Part shown: in pieces, positions 50,442 through 58,485 of the stretch
Numbering within the stretch: the first letter of the stretch is position 1
Layout: the number at the start of each line of letters is the position of its first letter
NCBI GenBank assembly: GCA_934466455.1
Contig: CAKSLF010000001.1
Coordinates: forward strand, 121,298-185,297
DNA: 64,000 nucleotides
Source: an uncultured Oscillospiraceae bacterium
Lineage (GTDB): Bacteria; Bacillota; Clostridia; Oscillospirales; Ruminococcaceae
Reading direction: 5' to 3'
Notes under the pieces: model-generated
What the model was told of the DNA's origin: nothing
Databases searched by the model: none
Seen by the model: only the letters and a program-made list of their open reading frames with translations
Translations under genes and position numbers: made by a program

Positions 50442-51281
50442 TCAGAGGTTTTGTTCTTCGACAAATTTGTAAAAAGCCTTTTCTGCGGCTTTATCCTTTT
50501 CGCTTACCGTGCCGACGGGCATTGTGTATACAATATATTCTTCGTCGCCGTCAAGCTCAAAAAGGCGGCAGCAGCTTTCGTGGTGAAATGCGGCTATCCC
50601 GCAGCAGCCAAGCCCGGCGGCTTCGGCGGCAAGATAGAGGTTTCCTCCGAGATGACCTGCGTCCAAGAGAGCGGTTCGGTGAGCAAAAATTCCGTAACGC
50701 CATTCCGCACGGTAGGCGACCATTGACCAATAGAAGATGACATTGGCTTTTAGCACCCAGTTTTGATAACAGAGGCTTTCCGCAACGGCGTTTTCGTCCT
50801 CAGCTTTTCCAAGGAACTCCAATGCGTGCTCCATGGGGAGATAGTGGTATCTTCCCGGCGCAAGCCCATCGACATTTTTTACGATAAGGTAGGTTTCAAA
50901 AGGGTGTCTTGCGCCGCCGCTTGCAACGGTGCGCAGGGTGGCATAGGATTTTCCCCGAATGCTTTTTATGCCCTGGGTAGCCCAAAGCAGAAAAGAAAGC
51001 TGGAGCAGGGTCATCTTTTCATCCGTATAAACTCTTGAGCTGCGGCGGTCGCGAAAAAGCGCAACGGCATCGTTTTTCAGCTCAAGCTCTTCAAAATCAA
51101 AGGGCAGGGAGATTCTTGCTTCCTCGCTGCGCATGGGTGCTTTTACGAGAGGGGGCTGCGGCTTTTGGAGCTGTTGGTCGGATTCAAACTCCTCCTCATA
51201 AGCCGGGGCGTCGTCCCGGTATCCTTTTGTAAAAATGCGGTTTTTCTCGATTATCTCTTTTTGAAGCTTTTCTTCAATCAT
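50442..51281 (-). CDS. SagB-type nitroreductase-fold dehydrogenase
   Basis: A 279-aa flavoprotein of the SagB/ThcOx branch of the nitroreductase superfamily. FRDRRSSRVYTDEKMTLLQLS near 80 (quoted in part as RRSSRVY) is the FMN phosphate-binding start. RTVASGGARHPFETYLIV near 120 and LDAGHLGGNLYLAAEAAGLG near 215 are core motifs. ATG at 51281 follows GGGAGGT. No azole-peptide cyclodehydratase partner is nearby; it is embedded in the citramalate lyase operon, so it may be a general oxidoreductase. Confidence 0.85.
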   Translation of the reverse strand: MIEEKLQKEIIEKNRIFTKGYRDDAPAYEEEFESDQQLQKPQPPLVKAPMRSEEARISLPFDFEELELKNDAVALFRDRRSSRVYTDEKMTLLQLSFLLWATQGIKSIRGKSYATLRTVASGGARHPFETYLIVKNVDGLAPGRYHYLPMEHALEFLGKAEDENAVAESLCYQNWVLKANVIFYWSMVAYRAEWRYGIFAHRTALLDAGHLGGNLYLAAEAAGLGCCGIAAFHHESCCRLFELDGDEEYIVYTMPVGTVSEKDKAAEKAFYKFVEEQNL

Positions 51282-51297
51282 ATATGTACCTCCCGGT

Positions 51298-52266
51298 TTA
51301 TTTTTCGGTTGTTCCGCCGTTATACAAAAGCCCGGCGGCTTTTTCCGTTTCTCCCTCCGCAATAAGTCGGCGGACCCGGCTTGCGCTTACTGCCTCGCCG
51401 AAAAGCTCAAGCCTCGGTATGGTTATAAGCTCGCAGCCCGCCTTTGGCAAAACCTCGCCGAGAACACGGTTGTATTCCGCAGTAACCGGGCAAAAAGGTT
51501 CCGTTCCGACATAGCGGCGGGTTATGCCGAGAGCGGGAACAAACCGTTCCGCAAAAACCGCTGCGTCAAGGGAGCAAAAGGCGGAGCCTGCCTTTGCCCT
51601 GTCCTTCAAAAAATATGTCGGAAAGGTTGCGGAGGAAACAAGGTAACGCCCGGTTTTAAGAACCCGAACATTAGGCAGATCCGCCGTGCCTTTTTGCACC
51701 ATGGAAAAGCGTTCCTCCGCAGAAAATTCGCTTTTTTCTTCGGAAAGGACAAACACATAAACAAAGCCGCATTCCTTTGCCGCCGTTTCGATAAGATAGC
51801 GGTGTCCTTTTGTAAAGGGGTTCGCATTCATAACTATTGCGCCGACGGGTGCCGCCGCAGAGGGGGCTTTTGCGCTGCGCAAAAATTCATCTATTCCGCC
51901 GGAGGGATTTTCCATAAGCACGGCGTTTTTTGCGGCGGCAATCTCCGAAAAAAGCAGTTCTTCAAAAAGCGGGCGGTTTTCCGGCTTTGTTACAAGAAAA
52001 AGCCGGGATATACCTTTTTCAAGAGCGTATTTTTTTATTTCGGTAAGGAGGGCGGCGGAAACGCCGCTTCCCCGAATTTCCGAAGAAACGGCAAAATATT
52101 TTACAACATCTTCGCAAAGGGAGGCTGTTGCAAGGATTTTTCCGTTTTCGGTAAGGAGAACGGAAAAGTCCGGGGCTTCCTCAACGGAAAGACCCTGTTC
52201 CGACAGAAAATCCGAAAGTGCGCAAAACTTTTCTTCTGCGGAAGAAAAAAGATACTCGGTTTCCAA
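51298..52266 (-). CDS. citC: [Citrate/citramalate (pro-3S)-lyase] ligase
   Basis: A 322-aa enzyme that acetylates the phosphopantetheine-like thiol of the lyase acyl-carrier subunit using acetate and ATP. The N-terminal GNAT-like domain (1-120, VKYFAVSSEIRGSGVSAALL) and C-terminal nucleotidyltransferase (VGAIVMNANPFTKGHRYLIE near 138, then RRYVGTEPFCPVT and ISASRVR-like VSASRVRRLI) match CitC. Start is TTG at 52266 behind GGAGG. It is the first gene of the minus-strand operon, divergent from citD. Confidence 0.94.
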   Translation of the reverse strand: METEYLFSSAEEKFCALSDFLSEQGLSVEEAPDFSVLLTENGKILATASLCEDVVKYFAVSSEIRGSGVSAALLTEIKKYALEKGISRLFLVTKPENRPLFEELLFSEIAAAKNAVLMENPSGGIDEFLRSAKAPSAAAPVGAIVMNANPFTKGHRYLIETAAKECGFVYVFVLSEEKSEFSAEERFSMVQKGTADLPNVRVLKTGRYLVSSATFPTYFLKDRAKAGSAFCSLDAAVFAERFVPALGITRRYVGTEPFCPVTAEYNRVLGEVLPKAGCELITIPRLELFGEAVSASRVRRLIAEGETEKAAGLLYNGGTTEK

Positions 52267-52291
52267 TGGCGTACCTCCTTTTTTCGAAAAG

Positions 52292-52331
52292 ACTATATAC
52301 AATAGTATAACCGTTTTGGCGGTATTTGCAA
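52292..52331 (-). promoter_or_regulatory. citC promoter with operator-like dyad
   Basis: Minus-strand TTGCAA (52331-52326) and TATACT (52309-52304), 16-bp spacer. Dyad ACTAT-ATACA-ATAGT at 52292-52306 overlaps the -10 box and start site and shares ACTATATxCAATA with the citD-side dyad. Confidence 0.6.
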
Positions 52332-52352
52332 ATAATTTATAACAAAAATTCC

Positions 52353-52404
52353 TTGAACAAGGGCAGAATATAGTATATAATTGCATTGTATTGATATAGT
52401 ACAA
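52353..52404 (+). promoter_or_regulatory. citD promoter with operator-like dyad
   Basis: TTGAAC at 52353-52358 and TATAAT at 52376-52381, 17-bp spacer. Dyad TTGTATTGATATAGTACAA at 52386-52404 (arms TTGTA/TACAA) lies at the predicted start site. Confidence 0.65.
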
Positions 52405-52443
52405 GGTGTTACAAATATATTTCAATTCTTTGGAGGCAATAAG

Positions 52444-52713
52444 ATGGGCGAAATAAAAAGAACCGCCTCTGCGGGAACTATGGAATCCAGCGACGCTTTT
52501 GTTGTAATAGAACCGGCGCAGGAGCTTTCCGTAGAAATACGCTCGATTGTTATGGAGCGTTTTGGCAAGGCGATAGAAAAAACCGTTAGGGAGCAGCTTG
52601 AAGAATGCGGCGTTTCCGCCGCAAAGGTGCGTGTTTCCGATAGGGGAGCACTGGATTGCGTTATCCGTGCAAGGATAGAAGCTGCGGTTCGCCGGGCGGA
52701 GGCGGAAAAATGA
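52444..52713 (+). CDS. citD: Citramalate/citrate lyase acyl carrier protein (gamma subunit)
   Basis: An 89-aa carrier that bears the triphosphoribosyl-dephospho-CoA prosthetic group. The attachment motif SAGTMESSDAFV places the modified Ser at residue 15 or 16. The thiol end is acetylated by CitC and cycles acyl groups between CitF and CitE. RBS GGAGG 7 nt upstream. First gene of the plus-strand operon; it overlaps citE by ATGA. Confidence 0.96.
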   Translation: MGEIKRTASAGTMESSDAFVVIEPAQELSVEIRSIVMERFGKAIEKTVREQLEECGVSAAKVRVSDRGALDCVIRARIEAAVRRAEAEK

Positions 52714-53582
52714 GAAGAAGTATGCTTTTTTTGCCGGGCAACGCCCCGAATATGATAATCAACGGCGGAGCATTGCGGGCGGATTCCGTAATTCTTGACC
52801 TTGAGGATTCCGTTGCCCCCGCCGAAAAGGACGCAGCAAGGATTCTTGTGCGCAACGCACTTAAAACCGTTGATTTCGGCTGCGAAACCATTGTAAGAAT
52901 AAATTCCCTCGAAAGCGGATATTGCGAAGCGGACCTTGCGGAGATAGTTCCCTGTGCTCCCGGAGCAATTATGCCGCCGAAATCCGCCTGCCGGGAGGAT
53001 ATTCTCCGCCTTGACGGTATGATAGAGCGGCTTGAGGAGGAAAACGGGATTTGCAAGGGTAAAATAAAGCTTATACCGCTTATCGAAACAGCCCTCGGCG
53101 TAGAAAATGCCTTTGAAATTGCTTCCGCCTGCGGACGGGTTGCGGCGATTTTCCTCGGCGGCGAGGATTTGTCTGCGGATTTGCGCTGCAAGCGCACAAA
53201 ATCAGGCGAGGAAATCCTTTATGCAAGGGGCAGAATGGTCTGCGCAGCAAGAGCCGCTGGGGTTGAGGTATACGATACGCCCTTTACCGACGCATTCGAC
53301 GATGAGGGGCTTGTTGCCGACGCAAAATTCGCAAAAGCCCTCGGCTTTTCCGGAAAGGCAGCGGTTGCGCCCCGTCATGTTTATGAAATAAACAGGATTT
53401 TCAGCCCGACGGAGGCGGAAATAGCCTATGCAAAAGAGGTTATGTCCGCAATAGAGGAAGCGCACCGCCTTGGAAAAGGGGCGGTTTCCCTCCACGGAAA
53501 AATGATAGATCCGCCGATAGTTGAAAGAGCACGCCTTGTTCTTGAGGCGGCGGAAAATATGGGAAGGAGGGGCTTTGATTGA
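52710..53582 (+). CDS. citE: Citramalyl/citryl-CoA lyase beta subunit
   Basis: A 290-aa TIM-barrel lyase of the CitE family. MRRSMLFLPGNAPNMI is the family N-terminus. VILDLEDSVAPAEKD carries metal-binding acidic residues, LIPLIETALGVEN the catalytic Glu, and FLGGEDLSADLRCKRT the second metal Asp region. In this locus the substrate is most likely citramalyl-carrier, giving acetyl-carrier and pyruvate. It overlaps citD by 4 bp and citF by 4 bp. Confidence 0.94.
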   Translation: MRRSMLFLPGNAPNMIINGGALRADSVILDLEDSVAPAEKDAARILVRNALKTVDFGCETIVRINSLESGYCEADLAEIVPCAPGAIMPPKSACREDILRLDGMIERLEEENGICKGKIKLIPLIETALGVENAFEIASACGRVAAIFLGGEDLSADLRCKRTKSGEEILYARGRMVCAARAAGVEVYDTPFTDAFDDEGLVADAKFAKALGFSGKAAVAPRHVYEINRIFSPTEAEIAYAKEVMSAIEEAHRLGKGAVSLHGKMIDPPIVERARLVLEAAENMGRRGFD

Positions 53583-54982
53583 GCGGCAAGGTTGTTTCTT
53601 CAATAAGAGAAGCCATAGAGGCGGCAGGGCTGCATGACGGAATGACGGTTTCGTTCCACCACCACCTGCGCAGCGGCGATTATGTAATAAATATGGTTAT
53701 GGACGAGATAGCCGCCATGGGTATAAAGAATATTACATTAAATGCAAGCTCGCTTTTCGATACACATGCGGCTCTTGTGCAGCACATAAAAAGCGGAGTT
53801 ATCACGGGAATAATCACGGATTATATGTCGGCGGGGCTTGGAAAATATATTTCCGCCGGAGTTTTGGAACGCCCGGTTAAATTTATGACCCACGGCGGAA
53901 GACCGGCGGCGATTATGGACGGAAGAACGCCGATAGATGTGGCGTTTGTTGCCGCACCCGCAGCGGATAAGGACGGAAGCTGCACCGGAAAAACCGGGCG
54001 TTCCGCTTGCGGAAGCCTCGGTTATGCCTTTGCGGATGCGGAATATGCAAAAAAGACAGTGGTAATAACCGACGGTCTTTGCGAAAAGCTGGAGCAGCCC
54101 TCTATTGACGGAAAATTTGTTGATTTTGTTGTTGAGGTTCCGGAAATCGGAGATCCGAAAGGGATTGTTTCCGGCACAACAACAATAACAAGGGACCCTG
54201 TTGGGCTTGTTATGGCAAGGGACGCCGCCGATGTTATAAAGTATTCCGGGTTGCTTAAAGAAGGCTTCAGCTTCCAAACCGGGGCGGGCGGCGCAAGCCT
54301 TGCGGCGGCAAAATTTCTTATGGATATTATGCTTGAGGAAAAAATTCACGGCAGCTTTGGGCTTGGCGGAATAACGGGATATATGGTAGATATGCTTCGT
54401 GCGGGGTGCTTTGAAAAGCTCTGCGATGTGCAGTGCTTTGACTTAAAAGCGGTGGAGTCCATCCGCACGGATCCCCGCCACCGGGAGATAAGCGCATTTG
54501 AATACGCAAGTCCGAAAAATCCCGACGCATGGGTAAATTCCCTCGATGCGGTAATCCTTGGCGCAACGGAAATCGATACGGGCTTTAATGTTAATGTTCA
54601 CACGGATTCTACCGGTACGATCATGGGCGGAAGCGGCGGTCACAGCGATACCGCCGCCGGAGCAAAGCTTGCAATGGTCATTGCGCCGCTTTTCCGTGCC
54701 CGCCAGCCTATAATTACCGACAGAGTAAGCTGCGTTTCCACACCGGGAAAGGATATTGATGTTTTTGTTAGCCAGTACGGAATAGCGGTAAATCCAAAGA
54801 ACGAAGAGCTTTGCGACAGGCTTGTTTCGGCGCATATGCCAATTGTTCCAATAGAGGAGCTTAAAGCAAGGGCGGAAAGTCTTTGCGGAACGCCGGAAAA
54901 GCTGTCCCACGGAGAAAAAGCCGTTGCGGAGGTAATAAGCCGGGACGGAAGCCTGCTTGATACGATATACCAAAAAATATAA
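53579..54982 (+). CDS. citF: Citramalate/citrate lyase acyl transferase (alpha subunit)
   Basis: A 467-aa transferase that swaps acetate on the carrier for citramalate (or citrate). The CoA-transferase-like fold is indicated by GMTVSFHHHLRSGDYVINMV near 21-40, quoted in part as TVSFHHHLRSGDYV, then CTGKTGRSACGSLGYA, GFSFQTGAGGASLA and TGTIMGGSGGHSDTAAGAK. Start is TTG at 53579 after AAGGAGGGGC. It lacks about 40 N-terminal residues of enterobacterial CitF. Confidence 0.94.
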   Translation: MSGKVVSSIREAIEAAGLHDGMTVSFHHHLRSGDYVINMVMDEIAAMGIKNITLNASSLFDTHAALVQHIKSGVITGIITDYMSAGLGKYISAGVLERPVKFMTHGGRPAAIMDGRTPIDVAFVAAPAADKDGSCTGKTGRSACGSLGYAFADAEYAKKTVVITDGLCEKLEQPSIDGKFVDFVVEVPEIGDPKGIVSGTTTITRDPVGLVMARDAADVIKYSGLLKEGFSFQTGAGGASLAAAKFLMDIMLEEKIHGSFGLGGITGYMVDMLRAGCFEKLCDVQCFDLKAVESIRTDPRHREISAFEYASPKNPDAWVNSLDAVILGATEIDTGFNVNVHTDSTGTIMGGSGGHSDTAAGAKLAMVIAPLFRARQPIITDRVSCVSTPGKDIDVFVSQYGIAVNPKNEELCDRLVSAHMPIVPIEELKARAESLCGTPEKLSHGEKAVAEVISRDGSLLDTIYQKI

Positions 54983-54997
54983 AGGGGGAAAAACGCC

Positions 54998-55840
54998 GTG
55001 CGTGAAATTGAGGCGGCAAAAATCACCGATTGTGTGGCAAGACTTTGTATAGAAGCAAATATATTTTTGCCCGATGATGTAAAAAGCTGCATTATAAAAA
55101 GAAAAAACGAAGAAAGCTGGAAGCCGGCAAGGGAAATCCTTGACCGCATAGAGGAGAACTTTGAGCTTGCCGCCGGGGAAAATGTGCCGATTTGTCAGGA
55201 TACCGGCGTAGCCTGCGTTTTTTTGGAGATAGGGCAGGAGGTTCATATCTCCGGCGGAGATATTTCCGCCGCCGTTGATGAAGGAGTGCGCCGGGGTTAT
55301 GCGGATGGCTATTTGCGTAAATCCGTCGTAAAAGACCCTCTTGAAAGAGTTAATACCGGAGATAATACTCCGGCGATGATATACTACGACATTGTTCCGG
55401 GAGATAAGGTTAAGGTGACTGTTGCTCCAAAGGGCTTTGGAAGCGAGAATATGAGCCAAATAAAAATGCTGCGCCCTTCCGACGGAATAGAGGGGGTAAA
55501 AGCCTTTGTGCTAAAAGCGGTGGAGGAGGCGGGCCCCAACCCCTGCCCGCCCATAATCGTAGGAGTCGGAATAGGCGGAACCTTCGACAAAGCCGCTCTT
55601 CTTGCAAAAAAAGCTCTTCTTAGAGAAACGGGAAAACCAAGCCCGGATAAGCTTTATGCCGACCTTGAAGCGGAGCTGCTCGAAAAAATAAATGCGCTCG
55701 GAATCGGGCCCCAGGGCTTTGGCGGAAGAACCACGGCACTTGCCGTTGCGGTGGAGCATTTTCCGACCCATATTGCCGGGCTGCCGGTGGCGGTAAACAT
55801 TAACTGCCATGTGGCAAGACACAAAACGGAGGTGCTTTGA
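54998..55840 (+). CDS. Mesaconate hydratase alpha subunit (class I fumarase-like)
   Basis: A 280-aa [4Fe-4S] hydro-lyase subunit of the TtdA/FumA-N group. Cluster cysteines are in NVPICQDTG (about 63), GPNPCPP (about 178) and NINCHVARH (about 270). Other marks are SENMSQIKMLRPSDG and GVGIGGTFDKAA. Start is GTG at 54998 after AAAGGGGGAA. With the beta subunit it would hydrate mesaconate to (S)-citramalate, linking Mal to the lyase. Fumarase or L-tartrate dehydratase activity is possible from sequence alone; the locus argues for mesaconase. Confidence 0.92.
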   Translation: MREIEAAKITDCVARLCIEANIFLPDDVKSCIIKRKNEESWKPAREILDRIEENFELAAGENVPICQDTGVACVFLEIGQEVHISGGDISAAVDEGVRRGYADGYLRKSVVKDPLERVNTGDNTPAMIYYDIVPGDKVKVTVAPKGFGSENMSQIKMLRPSDGIEGVKAFVLKAVEEAGPNPCPPIIVGVGIGGTFDKAALLAKKALLRETGKPSPDKLYADLEAELLEKINALGIGPQGFGGRTTALAVAVEHFPTHIAGLPVAVNINCHVARHKTEVL

Positions 55841-55841
55841 T

Positions 55842-56408
55842 ATGACAAAAAAACTGCGTGTTCCGTTTTCGCCGGAAGAAGCAAGGGAGCTTCGTGCCGG
55901 GGAGAGCGTTTTGCTTTCCGGAGTGATATATACTGCGAGAGATGCTGCGCATAAACGCCTTTGCGAGCTTTTGGCGCAGGGAAAGCCCCTGCCGATAGAC
56001 ATAAAAAACGCCACGATATATTATGTCGGGCCTACCCCGGCAAAGGAGGGCAGAGCCATAGGCTCCGCAGGGCCCACCACCGCATACCGTATGGACGCAT
56101 ATTCTCCGATGCTTATAGCTGCGGGTGAAACCGGGATGATAGGCAAGGGAAAGCGGGGCGCAGAAGTAATCGAGGCAATGAAAAAATCCGGTGCGGTGTA
56201 TTTCGGCGCAATCGGCGGGGCAGGCGCACTTCTCAGCCACTGCATAAAAAAAGCGGAGATAGTCGCCTATGAGGATTTGGGAGCGGAGGCTCTGCGCCGC
56301 CTTGAGGTGGAGGATTTTCCCGTTACCGTCGTAATCGACAGTCTTGGCAACAACCTTTATGAAGAGGGCAGAAAAGCATATCTTGAAAGCATGGGTGAAA
56401 GCCTGTGA
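55842..56408 (+). CDS. Mesaconate hydratase beta subunit (class I fumarase-like)
   Basis: A 188-aa swivel-domain subunit of the TtdB/FumA-C group. KLRVPFSPEEARELRAGE, LLSGVIYTARDAAHKRL, GPTTAYRMDAYSPMLIAAG and GKGKRG are family hallmarks; GAVYFGAIGGAGALL lies near 130-144. ATG at 55842 follows CGGAGGTG, one base after the alpha stop codon. It forms the active site with the cluster-bearing alpha subunit. Confidence 0.94.
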   Translation: MTKKLRVPFSPEEARELRAGESVLLSGVIYTARDAAHKRLCELLAQGKPLPIDIKNATIYYVGPTPAKEGRAIGSAGPTTAYRMDAYSPMLIAAGETGMIGKGKRGAEVIEAMKKSGAVYFGAIGGAGALLSHCIKKAEIVAYEDLGAEALRRLEVEDFPVTVVIDSLGNNLYEEGRKAYLESMGESL

Positions 56409-57376
56409 AATATAAAATAAACGAAGAAAGCGAAATACCGATCTACCGCCAGCTTGCGGACATACTTTCCGCAGAGATAAAAGGCGGCGGGCTTGCTCAT
56501 GGGGCAAAGCTGCCTACGGTAAGGGAGCTTGCGGAGGAAGCCAAGGTTGCAAGAGGCACGGTAAAGCGTGCTTACGAGGAGCTTCGCCAAAGCGGTATGG
56601 TGGAAATGACCCAGGGCAGAGGAACCTTTGTAAAGTACAGACCGGAGGACGGAAAAAGCCGCAAGGATAAGGCTATGGCGGCGGTTGATAAAATGCTTGA
56701 TACGCTTAAAGAGCTGGAGCTTTCTCCCTCCGAGGTGCAGATTTTTGTGGAGCTGCGCCTGCGGGAATACGCAAGGAGGGGCGATAAAGTAAAGGTGGCT
56801 CTTGTCGAATGTACGCCGGAAATTCTCGGGCAGATTGCCGAGGGTTTGCGCAAAGCCGTGGGCGCAGAGGTTCGCCCGCTGCTTCTCGAAGATGTTTTGC
56901 GCTATCCGTACAGGCTTGAGGAGGATGCGGATATAGTCCTTACAACCCAAACCCATGCGGCGGAGCTTGAAAAGGCTCTTCCCGCAGGAAAAAAACTTAT
57001 GCGGGCGGCTCTTGCTCTGCGGACGGAAAGCGTTAGGGAAATCGCCGCAATTTTGCCCGGGAAAAATGTAAAAATCGCCTGCAAAAGCGAACGCTTCGGA
57101 AGGCTTATGGCAGAAGCGTGCAAAAATTATTCCCGTTGCGGCGAATGTCCGCCCCTGCTGCTTTTCGGCAGCGATTTTATTCAAAAGCTCGGAGGAACGG
57201 ATATTTTGCTTGTACCGAAAAATTACGAAAACTTTTGCACCCCGGAAGAAAAAGAGGCGATTTGCGCCTTTGAAAAAAACCATATACTGATAAAATGCGG
57301 CTATTGCGCCGACGAGGGAACGCTTATAGCTCTTGAAGAATGCATAAATGTGGTAAAGGAAGAAAAAAAGCTTTGA
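56405..57376 (+). CDS. GntR family regulator with large effector domain
   Basis: A 323-aa regulator. The GntR winged HTH (10-75) contains IPIYRQLADILSAEIKGG and VARGTVKRAYEELRQSGMV; a helical linker follows (85-120). The last 200 residues are an uncharacterised sensor domain with alternating strands and helices (KVKVALVECTPEILGQI; GGTDILLVPKNYENF) that looks periplasmic-binding-protein-like rather than FCD or UTRA. GTG start overlaps the mesaconase beta stop. Last gene of the operon, so it probably controls the pathway through the dyads at 47.5 and 52.3 kb. Effector unknown; a pathway intermediate is plausible. Confidence 0.87.
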   Translation: MKYKINEESEIPIYRQLADILSAEIKGGGLAHGAKLPTVRELAEEAKVARGTVKRAYEELRQSGMVEMTQGRGTFVKYRPEDGKSRKDKAMAAVDKMLDTLKELELSPSEVQIFVELRLREYARRGDKVKVALVECTPEILGQIAEGLRKAVGAEVRPLLLEDVLRYPYRLEEDADIVLTTQTHAAELEKALPAGKKLMRAALALRTESVREIAAILPGKNVKIACKSERFGRLMAEACKNYSRCGECPPLLLFGSDFIQKLGGTDILLVPKNYENFCTPEEKEAICAFEKNHILIKCGYCADEGTLIALEECINVVKEEKKL

Positions 57377-57448
57377 TTTACAGGCTTTTCGGCGCAAAGG
57401 GAAACGGTGCTCGGGGTTTGCGCTTTCGTGCTCAAACAACAAAAAAGA

Positions 57449-57482
57449 AAAAAGCGGCGGGCAGCTTGTCCGTCGCTTTTTG
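57449..57482. terminator. Bidirectional terminator
   Basis: AAAAGCGGCGG / CCGTCGCTTTT (one G-T pair) between the GntR gene and the convergent DUF975 gene. Confidence 0.82.
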
Positions 57483-57495
57483 TGTATTTTGAACA

Positions 57496-58485
57496 TTATT
57501 CGTTTTCGGCAGCTTCGTCCTCCGGCACAAGGCTGCGTATTTTTTGAAGAAAGGATTCGGAATCATCCTCGGGCTCATCGCTTTTATGCTCGCCGGGCTT
57601 ATAGAACGAATCGTCCGGAACGGCTGCGTGCTCATCGGGATTTTTCTGATGCTCAAGCGGTTCTTTGCTTTCGTCAAAAGCGGAGCCTTCGCTGCGGCTC
57701 TGTCTTTCTATAAGATATTCGGCATATATTGCCTCCGCTATGGAATAGTAGGGCAGCGACCATAAAATCGGAAAAACAAAAATCGAAAGCAAAGCCCAGC
57801 CGAAGTAGGAAAGCTTAAAACGGATTATCTCCGAAGTCATACGGCGTGTCGCTTTTACGGAAAGGGTAAAGGACTTATGGATTCCTCTTCCGGAAACAAG
57901 ATAATAAGGTGCGGCAAACCAACGCTGCATAAAGATAAGCCCTATTGCAAGACAGAGCAGCCCGATAAGGGCACCCACGCAGTATGCGCACACCTTAAGC
58001 ATATATACGGTGCGGTTTTGCGGTTGGATATATGTGTGGGCGGCATAGATAAGCGCAGCCCCCGGAACAAGGGAAAGCAGCGTTACCGCAGCGCACCGCA
58101 AGGAAAGCATAAGGCTGAAGAAAAGGGAACGGAAAAATTCCCGAAAAGACGAAAAGCAGTCAAAAAGGGTATATACGGCGGTTTCTGCATTTTTTGCAAA
58201 GCCAAGGTGCAGCTTCTTAAAGCCAAGCAAAAGCCCCGGCATAAGAAGGCAGAAGGCAAGGGCGGTGCAGCCGAGTATTACAAGCACCTCCGGCGTTGTG
58301 GAGGCAAGGTCGAAGATTTTTGCGGAAACGCTTTCCTCGCCGGAAAAGACGAAAAGCAATATTGATTCCGAAAGGGCAATGGCAAGATATGCCGCAAAAA
58401 CAATGAGTGCGGCAGCCACCGAACGCCCCCAATAGCGGCGCAGGGCTTTTTTTGCGTCGGATTTGATTATTCTATGAAGTTCCAT
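57496..58485 (-). CDS. DUF975-like integral membrane protein
   Basis: A 329-aa membrane protein. The N-terminus ELHRIIKSDAKKALRRYWGRS precedes about six hydrophobic segments up to residue 260, including QRWFAAPYYLVSGRGIHKSF, followed by an acidic C-terminal tail (265-329). This layout matches DUF975. It overlaps the histidine phosphatase stop by 19 bp, so the two are translationally coupled. Function unknown. Confidence 0.75.
   Translation of the reverse strand: MELHRIIKSDAKKALRRYWGRSVAAALIVFAAYLAIALSESILLFVFSGEESVSAKIFDLASTTPEVLVILGCTALAFCLLMPGLLLGFKKLHLGFAKNAETAVYTLFDCFSSFREFFRSLFFSLMLSLRCAAVTLLSLVPGAALIYAAHTYIQPQNRTVYMLKVCAYCVGALIGLLCLAIGLIFMQRWFAAPYYLVSGRGIHKSFTLSVKATRRMTSEIIRFKLSYFGWALLSIFVFPILWSLPYYSIAEAIYAEYLIERQSRSEGSAFDESKEPLEHQKNPDEHAAVPDDSFYKPGEHKSDEPEDDSESFLQKIRSLVPEDEAAENE

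Noticed and set aside
50442..51281. A ribosomally made azole-peptide toxin cluster, suggested by the SagB-type gene
   Set aside because: No SagC/SagD cyclodehydratase or precursor peptide is nearby; all neighbours are citramalate lyase maturation genes.
52444..54982. Calling CitDEF a citrate lyase for citrate fermentation
   Set aside because: The linked glutamate mutase, methylaspartase and mesaconase-like genes, and the lack of a citrate carrier here, favour citramalate. Citrate activity cannot be fully excluded.
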